Positions 42,557 through 50,842 of a DNA stretch of 64,000 bases are shown piece after piece; within the stretch, counting starts at the first letter, position 1; the number at the start of each line of letters is the position of its first letter. Made by a program: the position numbers and the translations under genes. The DNA is taken from assembly GCA_945861465.1 (NCBI GenBank), contig CAMAVB010000001.1, forward strand, positions 62,001 to 126,000. Direction: 5' to 3'. The notes below the pieces were generated by a model. The model was not told the origin of the DNA and did no database searches. It worked only from the letters and a program-made list of their open reading frames with translations. The stretch comes from Candidatus Kuenenia stuttgartensis (GTDB lineage Bacteria > Planctomycetota > Planctomycetia > Planctomycetales > Planctomycetaceae).

Positions 42557-42630
42557 GATCAGCCGGTTGCCTCGACTGACTTTCCACGTGAGAAAGCGCC
42601 GACGGCAACTCGGCTGGATTGTCTCGTTAG
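42546..42630 (-). other. attC-like site C (best)
   Basis: reverse strand CTAACGA-GACAATC-CAGCCG[A]GTTGCC...GGCAACCGGCTG-ATCATGA-TCGTTAG: paired 7-bp outer box, symmetric 7-nt unpaired spacer, 12-bp inner box with one extrahelical A. Confidence 0.55.
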
Positions 42631-43160
42631 TTGGCCTTCTTGGCCTTCATACTCTTGTCGACTTTGTCTCTGTAAAGAACGATTTCGATGTGCTTCATCA
42701 CAGGAGCGTTCGGGAGCCATCTTTGATACACGAGTAACGGATGACCATTGAAAGATCTGCCGAAGCAGAGCGATTGTCCAAATTTGTCAGTTGCCGTGAG
42801 CCAATATCTCTCCGATCCGCTGTCCGGCATACCCGTACTTTTCAATCCGTGGTGTGAATCATGCGACCAGTTGGCGGAATGGAAATCTCCTGACTTGAAG
42901 GTCTGTCGTAGTTCTTCTTGCAGCGTTTCGACTCTCTGGTATGTGGCTTCATCCTTGGCCCGATATTCGGGCCACTGTTGCATGGCTGCTTCAAGTTGCT
43001 CGATTTCCGTCGCGTAATGCCTGTGGATGAAGGCCAGATAAGATCGGAGAGTGATGTATTGCCAAGCGACGAACGCCACAGGCAGTGCGATGATTGCGAG
43101 AACGATTACAACTCGGCGCCGGGCCCGCTTTGTCATTCGCACCTCGTTTCGGATTGCCAA
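42627..43160 (-). CDS. hypothetical protein with N-terminal TM
   Basis: RRRVVIVLAIIALPVAFVAWQYITLRSY; stop codon TAA lies inside site C; candidate cassette ORF. Confidence 0.55.
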   Translation of the reverse strand: MAIRNEVRMTKRARRRVVIVLAIIALPVAFVAWQYITLRSYLAFIHRHYATEIEQLEAAMQQWPEYRAKDEATYQRVETLQEELRQTFKSGDFHSANWSHDSHHGLKSTGMPDSGSERYWLTATDKFGQSLCFGRSFNGHPLLVYQRWLPNAPVMKHIEIVLYRDKVDKSMKAKKAN

Positions 43161-43180
43161 TTAACTCTGAAATACACCCG

Positions 43181-43290
43181 GCGCGTGATATTGGCCACCG
43201 CCGTCTAAAAACACTGAATTTTTGCTGGAGCGTCCCAATATCACACGGTGCGTTCAAGATCAAATATTGGACGCGACGCGGATATCACGG
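43181..43290. repeat. nested inverted repeats around GATATTGG / CCAATATC
   Basis: GCGCGTGATATTGG (43181), CCAATATCACACG (43234), AATATTGGACGC (43263). Confidence 0.4.
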
Positions 43291-43618
43291 TATCAACACG
43301 CCCGAGGAGTGTCAATTTTATCAAACTCGCAATGGACTGCGAGGTGAAGGATGTCTCTGAGCGAAACAGCGAGTTTGGAAAACAGTAGTCGATTGGCAAA
43401 GAATGACACTCAGTGGTGGCCAAATTGGATGGAAGACTACGCTCGCTCCAACAATCAAGTTAATGCGCCGCGAGTCGTTTGCGACCGACGTTGAAGAATG
43501 GCGAGCCTGGCAGCGGGCGCATCCGATGCACAGTGTGCCTCGGGACCTGGCAAATCCCGATGCCGCATTCCGCACGAATCCCGGCAATGCTCTGGATCTG
43601 AGTCAATAGCGCCGCTTT

Positions 43619-43688
43619 GGCGAGCGGCATGCGTCAGCTTGTCGGTACAAAAACGAGGTACCGGATGGCTCACGCCGCTCCGCTCGCC
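43619..43688. repeat. palindromic element GGCGAGCGGC...GCCGCTCCGCTCGCC
   Basis: inverted arms with inner CGGTACAAAAACGAGGTACCG. Confidence 0.5.
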
Positions 43689-43809
43689 GGTCTCATTTCT
43701 GGCCGCGCGGAGTATAACTCGACTTCTCGGCTGGCGGGTTGGCCTTTCAACTTCAGAAGCATCTGAACGCCATTTCGGGTTCCGCACTTTGTTCGCCGGC
43801 CTTGTCGTG

Positions 43810-44307
43810 CTACTTGATTGGCTCCGCTTTGACGTACAGAAATTTTGGTGCTTTGGAGTAGTATTTGAACATCGCCGGACAGATCCAACCCTCCATCGGT
43901 GGATCGTCCAATGAATAATAGTTGCCACCCGAATCGCCGCGAAGCCATGTGAGTTTCTTCTGATGGCCAGGGAACGGAGACGCCCCGAACAGGAGGCGAA
44001 ATCCCTTGTCAGCGTTTGGAATATCTTTGACCAGCACATCAATCATTTCCGGGACGCCGGCAACGAATGGTTCTTTGACCAAACCTGCGGAGCTATCGTC
44101 AAACACCCATGTTCCCTGATATCGATATGGCGCAATCACCATGATTGCGTTCTCACGCGGCGATGGCTGAATGCCAGGAAGCAGTTGATAGTGCCAGGCA
44201 ACTGCTCCGGCAATCATGAGTAAGCTAAGGCAGACAGCGACAAGTCGAAACTTGCGAATCTTTGGGTGAGCAGCCGGTGCGCGAACGTCAGTATTTTCGG
44301 TGTTCAT
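43810..44307 (-). CDS. hypothetical protein with N-terminal TM
   Basis: FRLVAVCLSLLMIAGAVAWHYQLLPG. Confidence 0.55.
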   Translation of the reverse strand: MNTENTDVRAPAAHPKIRKFRLVAVCLSLLMIAGAVAWHYQLLPGIQPSPRENAIMVIAPYRYQGTWVFDDSSAGLVKEPFVAGVPEMIDVLVKDIPNADKGFRLLFGASPFPGHQKKLTWLRGDSGGNYYSLDDPPMEGWICPAMFKYYSKAPKFLYVKAEPIK

Positions 44308-44339
44308 TGTATGAGCGATACGACTTGAGAAGTAGTTTT

Positions 44340-44416
44340 GTCGAACGACACCGTTCACTGAGCCGCGGCAATGGAGCGATGTTGCAGTTTATTGATTGAC
44401 GGTGGCCTTGTCACGA
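44340..44416 (-). other. attC-like site E (weak)
   Basis: reverse strand TCGTGACAAGGCCACCGTCA...TGAACGGTGTCGTTCGAC; stop codon TGA in the 5' core; one bulged A in the stem. Confidence 0.3.
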
Positions 44417-45061
44417 CTTGCGTTTCGTCTTGCCTCGCAATATCAAATACACCAATGCTCCGATACCAAGCAGAGCACCGGCACCACCAATGGCTTTCGA
44501 TAGGCGATGGAGATCATCGCCCCCGCCTGGAGCCTGAACGGGTTGAGTATCTGGCGGATTTGATGCTTGAGTCATTGAGGGTAGCGGTACCGAGATTGTC
44601 AACGAGTCGATGAAACGATTGATGGCCGTTGCGTCGGGCTTATTTCCGAGAGTCAATGCCATCAATTTGTATACAACGCCCTCGTGTCGAACAATCGCCT
44701 GTGTCAACTCGCCGACTGGACCTTTCGCCGTCATGTTCCAGACTTCGTGTCCCGACACCTGTTTCGTGGGCAAGCGAGTTACATCTCCACCGAGTTCTTC
44801 CGCAAGTCCTTCTTCAACAGATGATTGAATCAGTTTCTTCCCGAGCGGAAAATCCGTCTGGATCACGCCGAACTTCATTGTCTCGTCATTGGACACCCAA
44901 AGGCCCACAAACGGCGGCGGTGGTGCAGGCATTACCTGGAACAGAGTCGCATCTGGCGGCGTTACGGACAGGAACCCATCAGGGGACGTCCATGTCTGTC
45001 CATTCGCAAGTACTGGGAGAGCGAGCACGAAAAACGCTGCTGCCAAAACGCGACGATGCAT
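44411..45061 (-). CDS. hypothetical secreted protein with C-terminal TM
   Basis: MHRRVLAAAFFVLALPVLANGQTWTS ... GAGALLGIGALVYLILRGKTKRKS. Confidence 0.6.
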   Translation of the reverse strand: MHRRVLAAAFFVLALPVLANGQTWTSPDGFLSVTPPDATLFQVMPAPPPPFVGLWVSNDETMKFGVIQTDFPLGKKLIQSSVEEGLAEELGGDVTRLPTKQVSGHEVWNMTAKGPVGELTQAIVRHEGVVYKLMALTLGNKPDATAINRFIDSLTISVPLPSMTQASNPPDTQPVQAPGGGDDLHRLSKAIGGAGALLGIGALVYLILRGKTKRKS

Positions 45062-45202
45062 AGTGAGTGCCTGATTCCAGGTGACAGTACGAATCCTGAC
45101 TTCTTCGACCCGATGGATACCGACGTACCAGGAACGAAACGAACTTTTTTGCATCGTGGGGTCGCGGCAGTTGCAGATTAAATCAGAACCTCGCATCCGA
45201 AG

Positions 45203-45787
45203 TTACTTTGGTGCCGGTATCGCGGGTTCAGCTTTTGCAGGACTTGACTGAGCTCGAAGCGCTGATGCAAGACCTTCCATTTGCGCCGTCAGTGCCAGAC
45301 GCCACGACTTTTCATATGGAATCATGGTGACCACTTCCAGCTTTTTTAGAGTGAATTCGCCCGCCCCCATATGAATCCGAGCCAACAAGTGAACAGCATC
45401 GCCCTCCGGAATGGCTCCCAAAATGTCAACTCGGTCAATCTTGACTGGATCAACAGTATTGATCGGTGCAAGTCGGAACACTGCTGTCATGAATTCACCA
45501 GCAGGCCTAGCTTCAATTTCCGCGATCGTCGCACCCTTACCGAAAGTTGCTGATCGGATGGTACTTCTGCCTTGCTCGGCCTCAACACGCAAGACCGGGA
45601 GAAACATCTGTTTGAATCGTTCCATTTCAGCCGGGTGCATGAACTTCACGACAGCAGTCGCACCATCAGAACTCAGTGATCTAATGTATTGCTCACAGAC
45701 GGCTTCCGGTGAGTCCGCTCGGCTTGCCAAAGGCAATGAGAGAATGGCCAGCAAAATCACCGACGCGATGCGTAAGACTTGAGACAT
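45203..45787 (-). CDS. hypothetical secreted protein
   Basis: signal peptide LRIASVILLAILSLPLASRAD. Confidence 0.6.
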   Translation of the reverse strand: MSQVLRIASVILLAILSLPLASRADSPEAVCEQYIRSLSSDGATAVVKFMHPAEMERFKQMFLPVLRVEAEQGRSTIRSATFGKGATIAEIEARPAGEFMTAVFRLAPINTVDPVKIDRVDILGAIPEGDAVHLLARIHMGAGEFTLKKLEVVTMIPYEKSWRLALTAQMEGLASALRAQSSPAKAEPAIPAPK

Positions 45788-45815
45788 TCAGTGCTTTCTC
45801 TGAGATATCGAATTG

Positions 45816-45853
45816 CGATCTATGCGACGGAATGAATTCCGACGCACAGATCG
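45816..45853. terminator. strong intergenic hairpin
   Basis: CGATCTATGCGACGGAAT-GA-ATTCCGACGCACAGATCG, arms pair over most of 18 bp. Confidence 0.4.
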
Positions 45854-45914
45854 TGTGTTGAACTTGTCCGCTGCGTACTGCTAACGATCTGAATTTGCGA
45901 AGGACGAGGAAATC

Positions 45915-46730
45915 TTATTCCGGTGCATCAGAACGTTCGCCCAACTTGAGGCCAGAGACCAGCAGGAAGTGATCAGAGCCGTGCCGACGAATGATGGTCG
46001 AATCGACGGTATGGAAGTGTTTCGAATGAAAGATGTAGTCAATTCGAAGTTTTAATGGCAGAGGCCGCGTAGGCCAGTGCCATGTGGGATGCGTATCGGC
46101 GTCGGCGTGGATGAATGCGAAGCTGTCAATGAAACCGGACTCGACCAGCGCCGCTGGGGCCTGAAATGACGACAAACTATTGAAGTCGCCAGCAACGATG
46201 GCGGGACGATCAGCATCTGCAGCCTTTAGAATTCCCGCAATCTCCGACGCATGTTTCGATTCGGTTGCTGCGATCGCAGCCATCCCTTCAAGAATGGTGG
46301 CTTCCCGGGGAACGCCAAATGGAGTGAGGTGAACGTTGATCACGCGAACATCAGTTCCGCCACAAGGAAACGTTGCACAATAGAAACCAAACAATCCGTC
46401 CTGGGGCGGAACAAAAACGACATCTCGTGGTTTCGTTCTGGAAGCGAAGACAAAACGTTCAGCGTAGTAGTGGCCCTGATGCCCAACCGCATGGAATTCC
46501 GGGTACGTTGCTGCGAGTTGGGTGCGGAGAAATTGCTCAGACTGAGTAGTCGTTTCCTGCAGGCACAAAATGTCGGCTTTCGACTCTGCGATGGCGTCCA
46601 GAACCTGATCGCCAAGTCGGTTGGCATAATTCACGTTGAACGTGGCGACCCTCACCGACTGCCCGCTCACGAAACTCGGCGTCAGCAAAACAACGATGAA
46701 TATTGATGCAAGGAAGGAGGGACTGCTCAT
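45915..46730 (-). CDS. endonuclease/exonuclease/phosphatase family protein
   Basis: VRVATFNVNYANRLGDQVLDAIAESKADILCLQETT...VAGDFNSLSS...IDYIFHSKHF...GSDHFLLVSGL. Confidence 0.85.
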   Translation of the reverse strand: MSSPSFLASIFIVVLLTPSFVSGQSVRVATFNVNYANRLGDQVLDAIAESKADILCLQETTTQSEQFLRTQLAATYPEFHAVGHQGHYYAERFVFASRTKPRDVVFVPPQDGLFGFYCATFPCGGTDVRVINVHLTPFGVPREATILEGMAAIAATESKHASEIAGILKAADADRPAIVAGDFNSLSSFQAPAALVESGFIDSFAFIHADADTHPTWHWPTRPLPLKLRIDYIFHSKHFHTVDSTIIRRHGSDHFLLVSGLKLGERSDAPE

Positions 46731-46777
46731 AAATCAAACCTTAGCGACCAAGAACAACTGGTGGGCGCGATTGGATT

Positions 46778-47251
46778 TCAATATGAGAAACCACTGACGC
46801 CAGAGCGGCTGGACCATTTTTGTTCGCCGCTTCCGTCAAGTTTCGCCGTTTGAAATCTTAACTGCTGCCGACGCATCAGCATCTTTCCGGGAAGTTTTGG
46901 CTGCAGAACCTGCAGCTGATCAATAGTATCGATCATTGAAAGCATTTGTTCAACTTGGTCGGCGGAAAGTGCCGCAAGAATCCTGGTGTCGTATTCTCTG
47001 CGAAGGTGCCGGGTCCGTGTTCGCAACTGCCGGCACGCGAAACAACTCGACGGAAAGTACTGCGGGTTGAACCTCAGTGCTTCGTAGATGTGGCGTTGCT
47101 CCTCCACGGAAAAAGTGAATTGCGAACCACAATCTTTGCACAAAATGCGAGCAGTAATGTACAGCGAACGCGGTGAAAGTGATCGAACTTGTTGTTCGAC
47201 GTTTGCGATCAGCGTCTGGTTATAGTCGAGGGCCACGTATACACCACTCAT
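46778..47251 (-). CDS. probable zinc-ribbon protein
   Basis: ILCKDCGSQFTFSVEEQRHIYEALRFNPQYFPSSCFACRQLR. Confidence 0.65.
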   Translation of the reverse strand: MSGVYVALDYNQTLIANVEQQVRSLSPRSLYITARILCKDCGSQFTFSVEEQRHIYEALRFNPQYFPSSCFACRQLRTRTRHLRREYDTRILAALSADQVEQMLSMIDTIDQLQVLQPKLPGKMLMRRQQLRFQTAKLDGSGEQKWSSRSGVSGFSY

Positions 47252-47427
47252 GATGAATCGGGGCTCAACAGTGCCATGGTCAAGATTGAAGCATTGATTC
47301 GAAACACTATCGCAGACCGAAAACGTCGCGAACGCATCTGGCGAGAGGTTGTTCGAGTGGTCCGTCATGGTGAAGGCATGCGAGCTTCATGTATACTGTG
47401 TGGTTGAGAATGGCACAATCGTACAAT

Positions 47428-47518
47428 CGCGTGGGCAACGCCCCGCGCTTCGCATCTCAAATCTCAAATACGAAATTTCAAACAGAACAAGCGGGGCCCG
47501 CGGGGCACGCGGTTAAAC
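47428..47518. repeat. family-4 palindromic repeat (CGCGTGGGC...GCACGCGGTTAAAC)
   Basis: inverted arms; related to the 59262-59387 element. Confidence 0.5.
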
Positions 47519-47788
47519 AAACCAATGCCAACTGGCCAACAATCATGACAAAGGTAAACCGCTATGCACAAGCGAATACAATTCAACGACCGCACAATTT
47601 TTGCTGCCGCAGCGCTGGTGGCATTCGGAATTGTGCTGCTGTGGGTTGACCCTCTACAGATTCGCGAAAATACGGCAGGGCAGGTCGCGATTGAAAATGA
47701 CCTGACCCCGTTCTTCTCCCCCACGTAAAGTAAAATGTCCCCTTTTGCGACCTCCCCTTTTGGTTCATATTCCGGGCCTGTCCGCCCC

Positions 47789-48826
47789 CTAGCGACTGAG
47801 CCCGACGCGACGGCGGGCAAGCAGGCAGGCGTCCCCGGCGACCTCAAAGTCCGCGCAGTTCTTCGGACGGGTGGCATAGTGGCGACAACAATACGGTGAC
47901 GCCGCCGCGCCATCCCCGTCCAACGCAACGCAAGTGCCACCAGGGCGCGGCACGATATGCTCGCCATTCAGCAGTTGCACGAGTTCCGGGTGCAACTTCC
48001 GAAACGGGTCTCGTGGAGAGACCGACAATAGATCGAAACCCTGACGACAACACGCGCCGCAACTAGCGCAGTCCTCAGCGGCCAGCTTCTGCTCCCAGCG
48101 TTCGCACGCCTGCTCATCGGCACGAACGGGGGGCGCAATTTTCCCCGGTGGCTTGTGCTGACGACAGCGCAAACCAGACTTTGCGGAAACGGCCCAGGCG
48201 CATGACCCGCAGCGTTCAGCCTCAGAGCTGGCCAACAGCGAGCCCAGGCGGTGACGGGAGCGAGTCACACTCCAAAGCGAAGACGGCTGAACCACACCAC
48301 GAACAGCGTCAGCAATCACTGCCGTGGCGGACAGGCTGCGCGTCAACACCGACTCAAATGGTGGCGTCCGAGCGAGTTGAAACCCGGTTTGAGCAATCGT
48401 AATCGCCGGATCGTCACCGTCTTTCAGAGGATCTTCCGGCAGCGCGTCCCAATATGGTCGCCAGTTGGTGGTCACGGCCATAAACGCACGCAAGCCGAAG
48501 GGTGCCGAGAGCGCCGCCTGCAGTCGATGGCAGGCGTATTCGTAGATCAAATCGCGATTGTTGGTATTCGAAAGTCCCCAGTCGGGCAGGTCCCTGGCGC
48601 GGATCCCAGACACCAGCCAGTGGCAGATTTCATGAAAAATCATCTGGGCCAGGGAGTCATCGGCATCGAAATCGGCGGCAACTGAGATCGTCAGAGTTCC
48701 TTTCCCATCGTAGGATGCGTACGCCTCAGCCGAGCGTCGCACCTCCAGCCCCAGGTCTGCAGCAGCACGAAGCCAGATCAAATCGACAGGGTCCTGGTAT
48801 TGATGAACAATTGAGCGTTCGGACAT
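47789..48826 (-). CDS. HExxH metallopeptidase-like domain fused to a YkgJ-like cysteine cluster
   Basis: AQMIFHEICHWLVSG; C-terminal CGSCAW...CRQHK...CERWE...CASCGACCRQGFD...YCCRHYATRPKNCADFE. Confidence 0.65.
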   Translation of the reverse strand: MSERSIVHQYQDPVDLIWLRAAADLGLEVRRSAEAYASYDGKGTLTISVAADFDADDSLAQMIFHEICHWLVSGIRARDLPDWGLSNTNNRDLIYEYACHRLQAALSAPFGLRAFMAVTTNWRPYWDALPEDPLKDGDDPAITIAQTGFQLARTPPFESVLTRSLSATAVIADAVRGVVQPSSLWSVTRSRHRLGSLLASSEAERCGSCAWAVSAKSGLRCRQHKPPGKIAPPVRADEQACERWEQKLAAEDCASCGACCRQGFDLLSVSPRDPFRKLHPELVQLLNGEHIVPRPGGTCVALDGDGAAASPYCCRHYATRPKNCADFEVAGDACLLARRRVGLSR

Positions 48827-48854
48827 GAATAGCCTATATGTATATTGATCGATT

Positions 48855-48918
48855 GTGGGCCACTGGCATCGCCAGTGCTTGCCATTTGTACGGAGCACTG
48901 GCAAAGCCAGTGGCACAC
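48855..48918. repeat. palindromic repeat GCCACTGGCATCGCCAGTGC...GCACTGGCAAAGCCAGTGGC
   Basis: inverted arms; same family as 22283-22334. Confidence 0.55.
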
Positions 48919-49396
48919 GTCAAGAAATGATTCACAGAGCACCAGATCTGAGCGTCGCTGAATTCTTACGAATTCAACTGCAGACTTCCGAACAATTCTT
49001 TCTGCACGTTGCCGTACAGGACAAGGTTAACAGATCCATTCAGTTCCGTTCCCCAACGATTTTTATCACCGATCGCTCTCGATTTCATCCGGCTCAGCAA
49101 TCCCGGCCCTGAATTCTAAAGCAACTAAAGGGGTCAGGAACCATCGATCTACAAGCCGCTGCTGCTCCGGGACGGCCATCCCGGTGCAGCTTTCTTCCGT
49201 AAAAACGATACGATGCCACACGAAGTGTAAACCATCGCCGCTGAACATATCAGGGGAGCTATTCGCTGGTTCTGATGCTATGCAAATCCTTCACGGCGTT
49301 GCTCTGTGGGGGCAGCTTGTTCTCGCCGTCTCTGCTATTCGCTTCACCCGTTTCCACGACTTACGCTGAACGAATACACAATCCCAAAACAGGATT

Positions 49397-50293
49397 TCAC
49401 TTTTTGATCCAGCCGAGCCCAACGAGAAAACCGTCGGCTTCAGCGAGAGTCCTGGCGGAATACTCCTTGCTGTTGAAGAATCCGTGGCCCGCATCGTCGT
49501 AGCCGACCAGCTTGCATTGGCGGCTGGCCTTCTTCATCACGCTCTCGAAAGCGACAACGCTGGCATAGGGAACTGTCTTGTCCGACTTGCCATGAAGAAT
49601 CAGAGTCGGCGGCGTCTGCGGGCCGATGTGATGCGCCGGCGAGATCACTCGGGCTTCCACGCCCAATCGTTCGGCGCTGAGCTCAGGCTTGGAACCTCGG
49701 GGTTCCCAGCCTGCGATCGGAGCGAGCGCGATAGCGGGGTTGAAGAGGATCATGGCGTTCGGACGTTCGTCGCTGCCGAAGCCGCTGATCGTGCCGGTGC
49801 AGGCTGCGAGGTGGCCACCGGCGGAGCCTCCAGATGCGGCAATCTTGTTCGGATCAATGCCAAGACGCTGGGCATTTTCCCTGACCCAGGCGATGGCCGC
49901 CTTGGCGTCTTTCACGCATTCCACCACTTTGACACCATGCCGGGATTTCACGCGGTAGTCAGCGGTAATAGCGATCATGCCGCGCTTTGCGAAATGCCGT
50001 GCCTGATTCTCGAACTGGCCCGGTGATCCCGAATTCCAACCGCCACCGAAGAAAAATACTATCGCAGGTTTCGGCTCGCTGGAGTCCGACTCCCCGAAGA
50101 TCCAAAGCTTCAGGTCAGTGGAGTCGATCTTTCGGTAGGTCTCGACACGGGCGTCCTTGAATGTTGGTGGATAGGGAGGCTGGGCCAACAGCGGGGCTGC
50201 GAACAGGCAAAAAAGTAGACAAATTATCGATTTCAAAACGGATCGGTTGGTTAGATCCGAGACGATCGCTTTCTGCTGAGCTTTCCAGTGCAT
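49397..50293 (-). CDS. alpha/beta hydrolase (BD-FAE/esterase-lipase type)
   Basis: PAIVFFFGGGWNSGSPGQF...IAASGGSAGGHLAACTGTI...ILHGKSDKTVPY. Confidence 0.85.
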   Translation of the reverse strand: MHWKAQQKAIVSDLTNRSVLKSIICLLFCLFAAPLLAQPPYPPTFKDARVETYRKIDSTDLKLWIFGESDSSEPKPAIVFFFGGGWNSGSPGQFENQARHFAKRGMIAITADYRVKSRHGVKVVECVKDAKAAIAWVRENAQRLGIDPNKIAASGGSAGGHLAACTGTISGFGSDERPNAMILFNPAIALAPIAGWEPRGSKPELSAERLGVEARVISPAHHIGPQTPPTLILHGKSDKTVPYASVVAFESVMKKASRQCKLVGYDDAGHGFFNSKEYSARTLAEADGFLVGLGWIKK

Positions 50294-50370
50294 GTTCTTT
50301 GGTTCTCTCTGGTTCGTTCACTTTGGTTCGTTTGCAAGCTGTTTGCCGTCACTGATTCCTCAACAACCTA

Positions 50371-50611
50371 TACTCCGCGCGGCCGGGACTGAGGGACGTG
50401 CTGTTAAGTGAGCCGTAAGGCGCTAGCCGCGGGTTGTGCATTCGGTCAGCACCGGCGGCTAGCGCCTTGCCGCTCACAAAACCTCAAATCTGATCGCGCG
50501 GAGTAGAGGACCGGCGGAGAAATAACTGTCGTCTTCCGGGCGTGGGGCACGTTTGTAACGTGCCCGGCAAGATGGAATCGTGCCCCACTTAATTCTGCCG
50601 CAGTCCTTAGC
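50371..50611. repeat. compound repeat: CTCCGCGCG arms enclosing a GGCGCTAGCC palindrome (50408-50477), then a family-1 element (50505-50611)
   Basis: GTGAGCCGTAAGGCGCTAGCCGC...GCGGCTAGCGCCTTGCCGCTCAC; GAGGACCGGCGGAGAAATAACTGTCG...CAGTCCTTAG. Confidence 0.6.
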
Positions 50612-50842
50612 CAGAATTTCATTGTCGCTGAACTCGCCTCCATAGGACGATAATCACCACCAGAAATCGGTTGTGGGAGATGCGTGCAACGCCACCATGC
50701 CGCTCGTCGGCAACAGCATAAAAACCTCAGTTTCCTTTATCAAGTGTTTGGTACTATTTACACTGTTTGCCGGTACTGTATTATTTACTCTTCCTGCCAA
50801 AAGACGAGGTCTGATGGGCCACGACGGATATGAGTGTCCATC

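Noticed and set aside
43403-43609. 68-aa plus-strand ORF in the cassette-like region
   Set aside because: Overlaps another short frame (MSLSETASLENSSRLAKNDTQWWPNWMEDYARSN...) that looks equally plausible; neither has support.
43700-43815. Possible attC-like site D after the 43810-44307 gene
   Set aside because: 5' core CACGACAAGGC resembles A and E, but the stem is poor and the 3' side overlaps a TATACTCCGCGCGG repeat that also occurs at 50369.
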